A model generated the notes under the pieces. The model saw only the letters and a program-made list of their open reading frames with translations, ran no database searches and was not told where the DNA came from. A program made the position numbers and the translations under genes. DNA of 64,000 nucleotides from Saprospiraceae bacterium (GTDB lineage Bacteria > Bacteroidota > Bacteroidia > Chitinophagales > Saprospiraceae): positions 248,001-312,000 of the forward strand of contig JABAQQ010000013.1 of the NCBI GenBank assembly GCA_019187225.1, in the 5' to 3' direction. How positions within the stretch are numbered: the stretch's first letter is position 1; every line of letters starts with the position of its first letter. This document shows positions 36,162 to 43,740 of the stretch, one piece after another.

Positions 36162-36205
36162 AATGGTAGATGATGTTGATAAAAGTGAGGAATGTAAGTA
36201 AGTGA

Positions 36206-36293
36206 ACAAAATAAATTGACATTGGACGTTTGACATTTGACCCTGACAACCAATCATTTAGTCCAATGTCCAATGTCAAAAATCCAATGTCCG
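36206..36293. repeat. Dispersed ~90-bp palindromic repeat, copy C
   Basis: Almost identical to copy A: ACAAAATAAATTGACATTGG, GTTTGACATTTGACCC, TGACAACCAATCATTTAGTC, CAATGTCCAATGTC. Lies 45 bases upstream of the subtilase start codon. Confidence 0.9.
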
Positions 36294-36446
36294 CTTGCTT
36301 ATTTTAAAATAAGTTCCATTTTGTCCTGGCCGGTACCCATCCTGCGGCTATTTTTTTCCGAAAATTTTCCGCTGCTGTTGGCGAGGAAGCACAACAGCCG
36401 CATAAGGCTCTCGTGCATCGTTTTTACAGTGTTACAAAATTCGGGG

Positions 36447-36590
36447 TGAATCATGCGAATCAGGGGCTAAAATTCACTATTGATTTTCAGGCGCTTACGT
36501 TTACGAAACTTAAAAAGTTTCGTAAACGTAACATCTAACGCCTTGATAGTCAGCAACTATTTGCATTTAACCCCTGATTCGCATGAATCA
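36447..36590. repeat. Nested palindromic element with perfect 17-bp central hairpin
   Basis: Outer arms 36447-36471 and 36566-36590 are complementary at 23 of 25 bases (core GCGAATCAGGGG). In the middle TTACGTTTACGAAACTT (36495-36511) and its exact complement (36515-36531) are separated by only AAA. The whole is a 144-bp MITE- or REP-like structure in the 800-base gene-free region 36162-36964. Confidence 0.85.
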
Positions 36591-36614
36591 CGTTCCGATT
36601 AAGCCTGGCGCGAT

Positions 36615-36721
36615 AACAATGGGAACGCGAATAACGCGGATTGGGCGGATTTTCACGGATTTTCACCTCCTCGCAATCCGTTTTCATCCGCCTGATCCGC
36701 GTCTTCCGCGCTCCCATTGTT
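36615..36721. repeat. Imperfect 47-bp inverted repeat rich in GCGGAT
   Basis: Arms 36615-36661 and 36673-36721 pair over most of their length (AACAATGGGA-CGCG, ACGCGGAT, GGCGGAT, ACGGATT). It directly follows the 36447-36590 element. A small perfect palindrome TGCCTGCCGGCAGGCA is at 36935-36950, 14 bases before the kbl start. Confidence 0.75.
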
Positions 36722-36864
36722 CCTGCGGTGGGTAGGTCGCAATCTGCGTTCAACAGATACGGAGTGGTCGTTTTATCCCTGACTCGCATGATCCATGTAT
36801 TTACCGGGATTTTTTCGCAAACCATTTTACGCCGGGCAGATGCGTCAAAAATGACGGCACATCC

Positions 36865-36872
36865 TACCTTTG
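36865..36872 (+). promoter_or_regulatory. -7 element of kbl
   Basis: TACCTTTG matches TAnnTTTG; it implies a leader of about 85 bases that contains the 16-base palindrome at 36935-36950. No clear -33 element. Confidence 0.45.
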
Positions 36873-36964
36873 CCCGGCTTTCTGAAAATCCGCAGCCGCC
36901 CGATCATCATTTTAAAACCATCTGTTCCTTCGACTGCCTGCCGGCAGGCATAAATCCACCTGAT

Positions 36965-38161
<1,197 letters not shown>

Positions 38162-38403
38162 CAGTGGCAGTGGCAGTAGCAGTAGCAGTGGCAGTGGCAG
38201 TGGCAGTAGCAGTGGCAGTGGCAGTGGCAGTAGCAGTGGCAGTAGCAGTGGCAGTGGCAGTGGCAGTGGAAGTAGCAGTAGCAGTGGCAGTGGCAGTAGC
38301 AGTAGCAGTGGCAGTGGCAGTAGCAGTGGCAGTAGCAGTGGCAGTGGCAGTGGCAGTGGCGGTGGCAGTGGCGGTGGCAGTGGCGGTGGCAGTAGCAGTG
38401 GCA
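38162..38403. repeat. Hexanucleotide array (GCAGTG/GCAGTA), about 40 units
   Basis: Uninterrupted mixture of CAGTGG and CAGTAG units, with a few CGGTGG and one GAAGTAG variant near the end, beginning directly after the kbl stop codon. Open frames across it give Ala-Val or similar dipeptide runs and are not genes. It lies in the kbl 3' untranslated region, before the terminator at 38511. Confidence 0.95.
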
Positions 38404-38409
38404 GGTTTA

Positions 38410-38435
38410 CCCGCCGAAGCCTTGGCGAAGGCGGG
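38410..38435. repeat. CCCGCC...GGCGGG dispersed hairpin, inverted copy
   Basis: CCCGCCGAAGCCTTGGCG and so on to GGCGGGG; the reverse complement of the hairpins found between the tRNA genes at 40667-40692, 40709-40734 and 40831-40856. Confidence 0.7.
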
Positions 38436-38510
38436 GAGAGGCCATTTGCTGTTTAGGGGGTGGAATCTTGGATTCAGACGTTTATCAGGTACATTGGTCG
38501 AACAGCCGGC

Positions 38511-38548
38511 GACCCGGATGCATCCCGGCGGATGTATCCGGGTCTTTT
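38511..38548 (+). terminator. Intrinsic terminator of kbl
   Basis: GACCCGGATGCAT pairs with ATGTATCCGGGTC (one mismatch) around CCCGGCGG, followed by TTTTCGTTTT. Confidence 0.8.
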
Positions 38549-38604
38549 CGTTTTAGACCTTGTGCCGCCAAAACGTGCACATTCGGGGTTGTGACAAAAG
38601 CCAT

Positions 38605-38733
38605 TGGTGACAACCGATCATTTAGTCTAATGTCCAACGTCCAAAAGTCCAACGTCCAGCAATCCAACGTCCAGCAATCCAACGTCCAACAATCCAACGT
38701 CCAACAATCCAACGTCCAACAATCCAACGCCCA
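38605..38733. repeat. Dispersed repeat copy D with 15-base tandem expansion
   Basis: Begins with TGGTGACAACCGATCATTTA as in copies A-C, keeps the right-arm motif TAATGTCCAACGTCCAA, and then runs into six to seven tandem units of CCAACGTCCAACAAT (15 bases). The left arm is missing. Located 45 bases upstream of the LytTR gene, in its leader region. 38549-38604 holds nothing recognisable. Confidence 0.8.
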
Positions 38734-38778
38734 TTGCTCTAATCGCAACCATTTTTTCCAACTTCAAGCTTTTTGACT

Positions 38779-39501
38779 ATGAACAACCAATTGCGCTGCA
38801 TCATCGTGGAAGACGAGCCCCTGGCCGCCGAGATCCTTTCCGAATACATCGCCCAGACGCCCTTTCTGAACCTCACACACATCTGCAACGACGCCATCGA
38901 AGCCCTCGACGTGGTGCGCACCCATCCGGTGGATGTGGTATTTCTCGACATCAATCTGCCCAAACTCAGCGGCTTAGAATTTTTGAAAACGCTGCTGCAC
39001 CCGCCGAAGGTCATTGTCACTTCGGCTTACCACGAATTTGCCGTGCAGGGCTTCGACCTCCAGGTGGTGGATTACCTGTTGAAACCCATCGAATTCAGCC
39101 GCTTCACGAAGGCTGTGAACAAACTGCTGCAACCGCACCGCGCCCCCGCCGATTTACAGGTGAATACCAAAGCGGCCCAACCCGTGCGCCCCTACTATTT
39201 CTTCACGGTGAACAAACGCTCGGTGAAGATCTACCTCGACGAGATACTCTTCATCGAAAGCCTGAAAGATTCGGTGAGCATCGTGACCAAATCGAAGGCG
39301 TACAACACCCACTACCAGTTGGGCGAACTGGAAGAATTGATGCGCTCCGACAATTTCCTGCGCATCCACCGCTCGTTCTTAGTAGCGGTTGACAAAATAG
39401 AATCCTTCTCCGCCGCCGAAGTGGAGATCGCGGGGCGGGTGCTGCCCATCGGGCGGAGCCATAAGGAATACGTGATGGAAAAGTTGGGACGGGGGGCATA
39501 G
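38779..39501 (+). CDS. LytTR-family response regulator
   Basis: 240 residues from ATG 38779; a TTG 6 bases upstream is in frame but not needed. Receiver domain (1-120) with the acidic pocket EDE (11-13), phospho-acceptor Asp57 in VVFLDINLP and conserved Lys in YLLKPIEF; LytTR DNA-binding domain (about 135-235) with FFTVNKRSVKIYLDEILFIE and FLRIHRSFLVAVDKIESF. Usually encoded beside a LytS/YehU-type histidine kinase; none is adjacent here, so it is an orphan in this window. The upstream region is the tandem repeat of copy D. Confidence 0.93.
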   Translation: MNNQLRCIIVEDEPLAAEILSEYIAQTPFLNLTHICNDAIEALDVVRTHPVDVVFLDINLPKLSGLEFLKTLLHPPKVIVTSAYHEFAVQGFDLQVVDYLLKPIEFSRFTKAVNKLLQPHRAPADLQVNTKAAQPVRPYYFFTVNKRSVKIYLDEILFIESLKDSVSIVTKSKAYNTHYQLGELEELMRSDNFLRIHRSFLVAVDKIESFSAAEVEIAGRVLPIGRSHKEYVMEKLGRGA

Positions 39502-39537
39502 CATGTTGGGGGCTGCCGGAGTCAAAAACGCATGCTC

Positions 39538-40383
39538 TTAACCGCCCTGGATGGCCCTTACAATTTGAGCGAGACCTTCGTTGAAATGTTCTTCCCTCAG
39601 ATCCACCGTCAGGACGTCTTTCAATTTCCGGATGACTTTGGGCAGGTTGCTTTTCAGGTCAACCAATTGAGCCACATCGCTTTGCAGGTCGCGCGGGTCG
39701 CCGCCTATTTCTTCCAGTTCCTTGATGGTTTTCCGCAGGGATTCCACCTGCTCGTTGATGGCGCGCACTGCAGTGAGCTGGAATTCCGGCTTGAAGAACT
39801 CGTCGTCGAGGCGGGCGGGCAAAAAGTATTTTTCATCGAGCCATTCGGCATATGAGGCTGCCAGGCTTTCCTTGCTGACCCACCCCGATGTCAGGCTGTT
39901 GGCGGAAACGACCGACAGCACAAAATGACTCTGCCGGATGCTTTGTTCGATAAATTGCTGAATGGATTGTCCGGCCTTCATGACTTCGCGGTCAATAACG
40001 ACCTCTATGCCGTTCTCTTTCAGGTGTTTGGCGATCCTGTCCACCACTCCTTTGTCTTTATGACTGTAGGAAATGAATACCGTTGCCTTACCGCTCCCGG
40101 CATGGTGGGGAGTGCTGCCTCCGTGGCCCGGGGCCGCCGCACCGTGGGAGGCGGAAGCGCCGGAATGAACCGTCGGTTTGCCCGCCATCTCCAGCGCCGC
40201 GAAATTGACCCGCGCCTGGATGCGTTGCCATTCACTGAAATCTATCAGTCCGAGGTTGAATTGTTTTTCGCCGTTGTTGTACTGCGCCTGCAAGAGCAAG
40301 GCGTCGCCGTTCATTTGAACGAGCAGGCCGAGGGCGTCTTTGGTTTGCCCGGCGGCAATCAATTGTTGGATTTGCTCTTTCAT
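39538..40383 (-). CDS. EAD11-TIR domain effector
   Basis: 281 residues from ATG 40383 (MKEQIQQLIAAGQTKDALGL). Residues 1-65 match the all-helical Effector-Associated Domain 11 type seen at the N-terminus of Bacteroidota conflict proteins (LLLQAQYNNGEKQFNLGLID, FSEWQRIQARVNFAAL). A low-complexity G/A/S/H linker (about 68-98) follows, then a TIR domain (about 99-235: TVFISYSHKDKGVVDRIAKH, DREVMKAGQSIQQFIEQSI, SGWVSKE). Glu172 sits at the position of the catalytic glutamate of NADase TIR domains. The C-terminal ~60 residues are a coiled helix. Family knowledge: EADs couple an effector to a separate EAD-bearing sensor by homotypic contact; no second EAD11 is seen in this window. Likely abortive-infection NAD+ depletion. 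Confidence 0.85.
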   Translation of the reverse strand: MKEQIQQLIAAGQTKDALGLLVQMNGDALLLQAQYNNGEKQFNLGLIDFSEWQRIQARVNFAALEMAGKPTVHSGASASHGAAAPGHGGSTPHHAGSGKATVFISYSHKDKGVVDRIAKHLKENGIEVVIDREVMKAGQSIQQFIEQSIRQSHFVLSVVSANSLTSGWVSKESLAASYAEWLDEKYFLPARLDDEFFKPEFQLTAVRAINEQVESLRKTIKELEEIGGDPRDLQSDVAQLVDLKSNLPKVIRKLKDVLTVDLREEHFNEGLAQIVRAIQGG

Positions 40384-40431
40384 TCCGGTCGTTGTGCGGT
40401 CTTTATGGTTTGAAATTGTTTTTCCCCGCGC

Positions 40432-40464
40432 CAAAGGTAGCGAAACGTCCGCGCTTTTTCCAAA
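40432..40464 (-). promoter_or_regulatory. Promoter of the EAD11-TIR gene
   Basis: Minus-strand TTTG (40461-40464), 21-base spacer, TACCTTTG (40432-40439); textbook Bacteroidota arrangement with a leader of about 45 bases. Confidence 0.7.
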
Positions 40465-40529
40465 ACACTGTTTTTTCGGGCGTTTCGGGATTTTTTTCCG
40501 CCCGCTTGTTTTTTTGCAGCCGGGCGTTG

Positions 40530-40537
40530 TACCTTTG
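40530..40537 (+). promoter_or_regulatory. -7 element upstream of the tRNA cluster
   Basis: TACCTTTG, followed about 40 bases later by the first tRNA gene; TTTG at 40513-40516 is closer than the usual spacing. Confidence 0.5.
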
Positions 40538-40576
40538 CGTCCCCGAAGCGAAAGAGCGGCAGGGAAATTGACATTG

Positions 40577-40650
40577 CGGGCCATAGCTCAGTTGGTTAGA
40601 GCGCCACGTTGACATCGTGGAGGTCACAGGTTCGAATCCCGTTGGTCCGA
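40577..40650 (+). tRNA. tRNA-Val (anticodon GAC)
   Basis: Acceptor CGGGCCA pairs with TGGTCCG, D-stem GCTC/GAGC, anticodon stem CCACG/CGTGG with loop TTGACAT (GAC), T-loop TTCGAAT with one T-stem mismatch. No encoded CCA. Confidence 0.93.
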
Positions 40651-40666
40651 CATTTTGAATGAAAAA

Positions 40667-40856
40667 CCCGCCTTCGTTAAAACTTCGGCGGGGAATTTTG
40701 GCCTATGACCCGCCTTCGCCAAGGCTACGGCGGGTAAATGGGTGATTAGCTCAGTTGGTTTAGAGCGCACGCTTCACACGCGTGAGGTCACAGGTTCGAA
40801 TCCTGTATTACCCACCTCAAAAATGAAATACCCGCCTACGCAAAAGCTATGGCGGG
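40667..40856. repeat. Three CCCGCC...GGCGGG hairpins between the tRNA genes
   Basis: CCCGCCTTCG-TTAAAA-CTTCGGCGGG (40667-40692), CCCGCCTTCGCCAAGGC to ACGGCGGG (40709-40734) and CCCGCCTACGCAAAAGC to TGGCGGG (40831-40856), one in each tRNA spacer. An inverted relative is at 38410-38435. Confidence 0.75.
40740..40814 (+). tRNA. tRNA-Val (anticodon CAC)
   Basis: Acceptor GGGTGAT/ATTACCC, D-stem GCTC/GAGC, anticodon stem CACGC/GCGTG with loop TTCACAC (CAC), T-arm ACAGG-TTCGAAT-CCTGT. No encoded CCA. Confidence 0.93.
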
Positions 40857-40860
40857 TAAA

Positions 40861-40934
40861 CGGGATGTAGCTCAGCCCGGTAGAGTACACGTCTGGGGGG
40901 CGTGTGGTCGCAGGTTCGAATCCTGTCATCCCGA
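40861..40934 (+). tRNA. tRNA-Pro (anticodon GGG)
   Basis: Acceptor CGGGATG/CATCCCG, D-stem GCTC/GAGT, anticodon stem CACGT/GCGTG with loop CTGGGGG (GGG), T-arm CAGG-TTCGAAT-CCTG. Confidence 0.93.
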
Positions 40935-40944
40935 CTTCAACATT

Positions 40945-40985
40945 AAGGCATTCAGTCATTTACACATGATTGACTGCCTTTTTTT
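40945..40985 (+). terminator. Terminator of the tRNA cluster
   Basis: AAGGCA-TTCAGTCAT pairs with ATGATTGAC-TGCCTT, followed by seven T. Ends the Val-Val-Pro tRNA transcript. Confidence 0.8.
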
Positions 40986-41126
40986 ATTGCCTGAAACCTA
41001 CTACCGGATGCTTTACCTTGTACAAAACCTTGCAAATTTTTGAGCAGGTATTTTGAGTAAGGTGTTGCCATAACTCTTTGATTCAATGGCAACTATCAAA
41101 ATCATCGTTGATTCCAGAAGTGTATA

Positions 41127-41294
41127 TTCCGGAACGTTTGGTTCTTCGTCAATTTTGGTGATGGTCAGTTTGGCCGAAATGATATTTGTCTGTAAATCCC
41201 AGTAAATAGATCATTATTAATGCTTTTCATTCCTGCCGACCGGAAATCCAAAAAAGGTATCACCAAAATTGACGAAGAACCAAGATGCCGGAAT
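41127..41294. mobile_element. MITE-like element with perfect 25-bp terminal inverted repeats
   Basis: TTGGTTCTTCGTCAATTTTG begins the left arm (41138-41162); its exact complement is at 41259-41283, 96 bases away. ATTCCGG (41127-41133) and CCGGAAT (41288-41294) extend the symmetry outside the arms. The ends resemble those of ISL3-type insertion sequences as I recall them, with no transposase left inside, so a deletion derivative is likely. Family assignment is uncertain. Confidence 0.65.
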
Positions 41295-41849
41295 CTTCAC
41301 ACCACAGTAGAAATTGTTGATCCGATGCGTTTCAGAAGCGCAGGGTATGTGCAAAAACCTGACATCGTGCTACACCCTCGCAGCATGTGATAACACATGC
41401 GGGGGTGAAAAAATCAATTTACCCAGCCATTAAAAAGCGACCGCCCCTTCGATTTCCAAAGCCTATAAGGCTCTTTGCTACTTTTCATCAACACTGTTCA
41501 TGCTTACCTCGCCATCTTTCCAACGTGCATACCGATGTGTACGATGCAAAGGAAGTTCCCACCATGCTGACTACGCACTCATCAGTAGTTACCAGAGGGA
41601 AACACAGCTCTTCTCAGGAGGAAGCGGTAATGAGGAAGGTAACTACATAGAATCTGCAAATAATCCCACTCTGCTTTTCCGCCCTTTTTGATTAGGTGCC
41701 GCTGCGGCGAATTCGATGGCTGCGAACTTACTTTTTTACATCAAATATTTAATACTGATATTCTGAATCTGGCACAGATTTTTTTCCTTTTACCTATAAA
41801 TACCCGGTTCAACCAAAGGATGCCATCTATCGGCGGAATAAAATCATCC
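41295..41849. other. Gene-poor stretch after the MITE
   Basis: Short open frames exist (for example 41387-41650, plus) but show no recognisable family, no start context and no codon pattern of a real gene. Looks like eroded insertion DNA. CATGTG-ATAA-CACATG is a small palindrome near 41385. Confidence 0.4.
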
Positions 41850-41887
41850 TAATTTTGTAATATATCTAAAAATTAAATTTTTCCACC

Positions 41888-42070
41888 ATGTTTGACAAAA
41901 AAAAACTTCAGCAGAAAATCTTCAAAATTCAAGATCAGATTACCGATCTCAGACTGGAGATTCAAAATTTACAAAAGGAAAAGAAAGACTATGTTAAAAA
42001 AATTGAAGAGATTGATAAAAGGATTGCCACTCTTTCGAAGCAACTTTTTGAATTGGAGCGAAAAAAATAA
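41888..42070 (+). CDS. Small coiled-coil protein
   Basis: 60 residues, almost one continuous charged coiled coil (KKLQQKIFKIQDQITDLRLE, then KKIEEIDKRIATLSKQLFEL). TAATTTTG at 41850-41857 fits a -7 element 30 bases before the ATG. No family recognised; it could be a small structural or regulatory peptide of the neighbouring conflict genes, or a chance frame with coiled-coil composition. It converges with the CHAT gene across a strong hairpin. Confidence 0.5.
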   Translation: MFDKKKLQQKIFKIQDQITDLRLEIQNLQKEKKDYVKKIEEIDKRIATLSKQLFELERKK

Positions 42071-42084
42071 TATGCGACAAAAAG

Positions 42085-42115
42085 GCCTTGGCGGAAACCG
42101 GGTTTCCGCCAAGGC
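42085..42115 (-). terminator. Terminator of the EACC1-CHAT operon
   Basis: Perfect inverted repeat GCCTTGGCGGAAACC (42085-42099) / GGTTTCCGCCAAGGC (42101-42115). On the minus strand it is followed by CTTTTTG, so it would end the CHAT transcript. Confidence 0.75.
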
Positions 42116-42155
42116 AAAATCATTTCGCAGAAATTCCCCAACATACTCTCTTAAC

Positions 42156-43214
42156 CTATGCCATTGTTAACTCTTTGAGGCAGTATTTGATAGATTCGGA
42201 GAGCAAGTCCCGAAAACCTTGGGGGCGGCTTTTAAATATTTCATTTTTTTCCAACTTCTTGAACGCCATGATGGTTTGCTCTCGCGGCATGCCCTTACCA
42301 ATTTTTGAAAGCGACCCTCTTGACAATTCTTTTTGTTCATAAGCGATCAAGATCTTTTCCAAAACTTCGAAGGCCATAAATAACCTTTGGCTGAAAAAGT
42401 CAATGTCGTCCTCCTCCTCACCTTCCATAATCTGTTTCGCAATGTCGTGAGCAAGTTTTTCCTTGTATGAATAAAACCAAAACACATCCTCTGCAAAAGG
42501 ATGTTCGAGCAAGAGTTGTTCAAAAACAGAACGAGCCTCTCCTTCCAGAGTGGCCAATTTGTTAAGGGCAGTTGATATAGATGCATCCCTATCGGATACA
42601 TTAGACCTTAACAAAGCGGATTGTTCATTGAGTGCGAGTAATTCCATGATGTAATTATGTTTAGACCTTAAAATTGCCTGTGCACCCGCTGTTTTTGTTC
42701 TTTTCGCTATTAACTTATCCCTTGCTACCAGGAAGGCTTTAAAAGGTGAGCCATGCTTGGCAAGATGGGCGTAAAAGGCGTCGTAAAAACCAATCACAAA
42801 CTTGGCAGAGGGAGATTTAGTAAATCCTATCGAATAGTCTGCCAGCAGTTTTAACTGATCAACCAATTTGTCTGAATTACAACTCCCCAGAAGCACACAC
42901 TCCAGATTGAAGTTATCTTTAAGACTGTTTTCCAATAAATAACTTTTGAGAGGCTGAATTTGCCCCTCTTCTGTTTTCAATTGTATATCGCCATTCTCAT
43001 CCCCGTGGCCGCAATAATGTATATAGGCCGGGCATTCTCCAATCTTTTCCAGTACTTCATCACCCGTAGGCTGATCCCATTTTTGAAGAGTAAAATAAGA
43101 TTTTGCCTTATGGGTGCTCAGGTGTTTATCTATAACTTTATACAAATCGTTGCAACGAGCAGGTTTGGCTTTGCGCGGATTGAGTTCGGATGCGAGATAA
43201 AGGATCGTTTTCAT
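42156..43214 (-). CDS. CHAT-domain caspase-like protease of an EACC1-type conflict operon
   Basis: 352 residues from ATG 43214 (MKTILYLASELNPRKAKPAR). The N-terminal ~190 residues form a minimal CHAT/caspase-like domain: His70 in YIHYCGHGDENG and Cys112 in CVLLGSCNSDKLVDQL, followed by SIGFTKSPSAKFVIGFYDAF and HGSPFKAFLVAR, all typical of stand-alone CHAT proteases. The C-terminal ~150 residues are helical (FEQLLLEHPFAEDVFWFYSY; FFSQRLFMAFEVLEKILIAY) and probably sense or dock partners. It begins 13 bases after the EACC1-like gene, so the two form one operon. Known CHAT proteases cleave partner proteins (for example gasdermins or Csx30) to trigger cell death; the substrate here is not visible in the window. 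Confidence 0.85.
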   Translation of the reverse strand: MKTILYLASELNPRKAKPARCNDLYKVIDKHLSTHKAKSYFTLQKWDQPTGDEVLEKIGECPAYIHYCGHGDENGDIQLKTEEGQIQPLKSYLLENSLKDNFNLECVLLGSCNSDKLVDQLKLLADYSIGFTKSPSAKFVIGFYDAFYAHLAKHGSPFKAFLVARDKLIAKRTKTAGAQAILRSKHNYIMELLALNEQSALLRSNVSDRDASISTALNKLATLEGEARSVFEQLLLEHPFAEDVFWFYSYKEKLAHDIAKQIMEGEEEDDIDFFSQRLFMAFEVLEKILIAYEQKELSRGSLSKIGKGMPREQTIMAFKKLEKNEIFKSRPQGFRDLLSESIKYCLKELTMA

Positions 43215-43227
43215 CGGTACATGCTTT

Positions 43228-43611
43228 TTAAGATTTGAAAATGACCCTGACTTCTTCACCATCATTGATCTCTGCCTGTAGTTCCCTTACGATAGCAGTA
43301 TCGCTTTTCCCCTCGTACAAGATTTTCTTTTCCTGTCCATTGCCATATTTGATCAAAATGTGGGGCGCAGGTGATACGAACTCATAGGCTTTTTTTAAGG
43401 CAAAAGGCAGGGTTGTACCGATGGATAAGACTAATTTAATTTCGTCCTGATGCTCAATGACAAACTGCACCGCATCCTGCATTACGGATAGCCCCTCCTT
43501 TTTTGATTTCACGATACTGGCATCGAGTTCTTTCGTAACCCCTTGCTGATCCAAATACTTTGTCAGTTCCTGAGCGCTGAAGTCGTCAGAAACCAGTTGA
43601 ATGGTAACCAT
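43228..43611 (-). CDS. EACC1-like small protein (effector-associated constant component)
   Basis: 127 residues. Its layout matches EACC1 proteins of bacterial conflict systems as I recall them: N-terminal beta-alpha segment (VTIQLVSDDFSAQELTKYL), a central hydrophobic/glycine helix (LVLSIGTTLPFALKKAYEFV), and a C-terminal beta segment shaped like a nucleotide- or peptide-binding mini-domain (PHILIKYGNGQEKKILYEGK, then TAIVRELQAEI). It is the first gene of the operon with the CHAT protease. EACC1 is found next to many different effectors and is thought to be a shared adaptor or regulator. Identification rests on pattern and context, not on a search. Confidence 0.6.
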   Translation of the reverse strand: MVTIQLVSDDFSAQELTKYLDQQGVTKELDASIVKSKKEGLSVMQDAVQFVIEHQDEIKLVLSIGTTLPFALKKAYEFVSPAPHILIKYGNGQEKKILYEGKSDTAIVRELQAEINDGEEVRVIFKS

Positions 43612-43620
43612 AAAATAACT

Positions 43621-43655
43621 AATTAAGGGTGGAAGAATGCGCCCTTAATTCTTCC
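43621..43655 (-). promoter_or_regulatory. Leader with two mutually exclusive hairpins
   Basis: AATTAAGGG (43621-43629) can pair with CCCTTAATT (43642-43650), and GGAAGAAT (43631-43638) can pair with ATTCTTCC (43648-43655). The two stems overlap, so only one forms at a time. They lie between the promoter and the EACC1 start codon, in an AT-rich region. Confidence 0.5.
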
Positions 43656-43671
43656 TTCAAAGAACTAAAGG

Positions 43672-43702
43672 CAAAAGTATTACCGATTAATAAATAAACA
43701 AA
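43672..43702 (-). promoter_or_regulatory. Promoter of the EACC1-CHAT operon
   Basis: Minus-strand TTTG (43699-43702), exactly 19 bases, TACTTTTG (43672-43679): a perfect Bacteroidota vegetative promoter about 55 bases before the ATG at 43611. Confidence 0.75.
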
Positions 43703-43740
43703 ATGTTTTTAAAAATTTTACAAAAAATAAAATTTCTGTT

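Noticed and set aside
38164-38556. Open frame giving a run of Ala-Val dipeptides
   Set aside because: It is the translation of the hexanucleotide array downstream of kbl, with no start context or domain.
38605-38733. Possible CRISPR array
   Set aside because: Units are 15 bases in direct tandem with no spacers and no cas genes nearby.
41295-41849. Retron, group II intron or small RNA gene
   Set aside because: No reverse transcriptase, no conserved intron domain V/VI-like hairpin, no promoter-terminator pair recognised.
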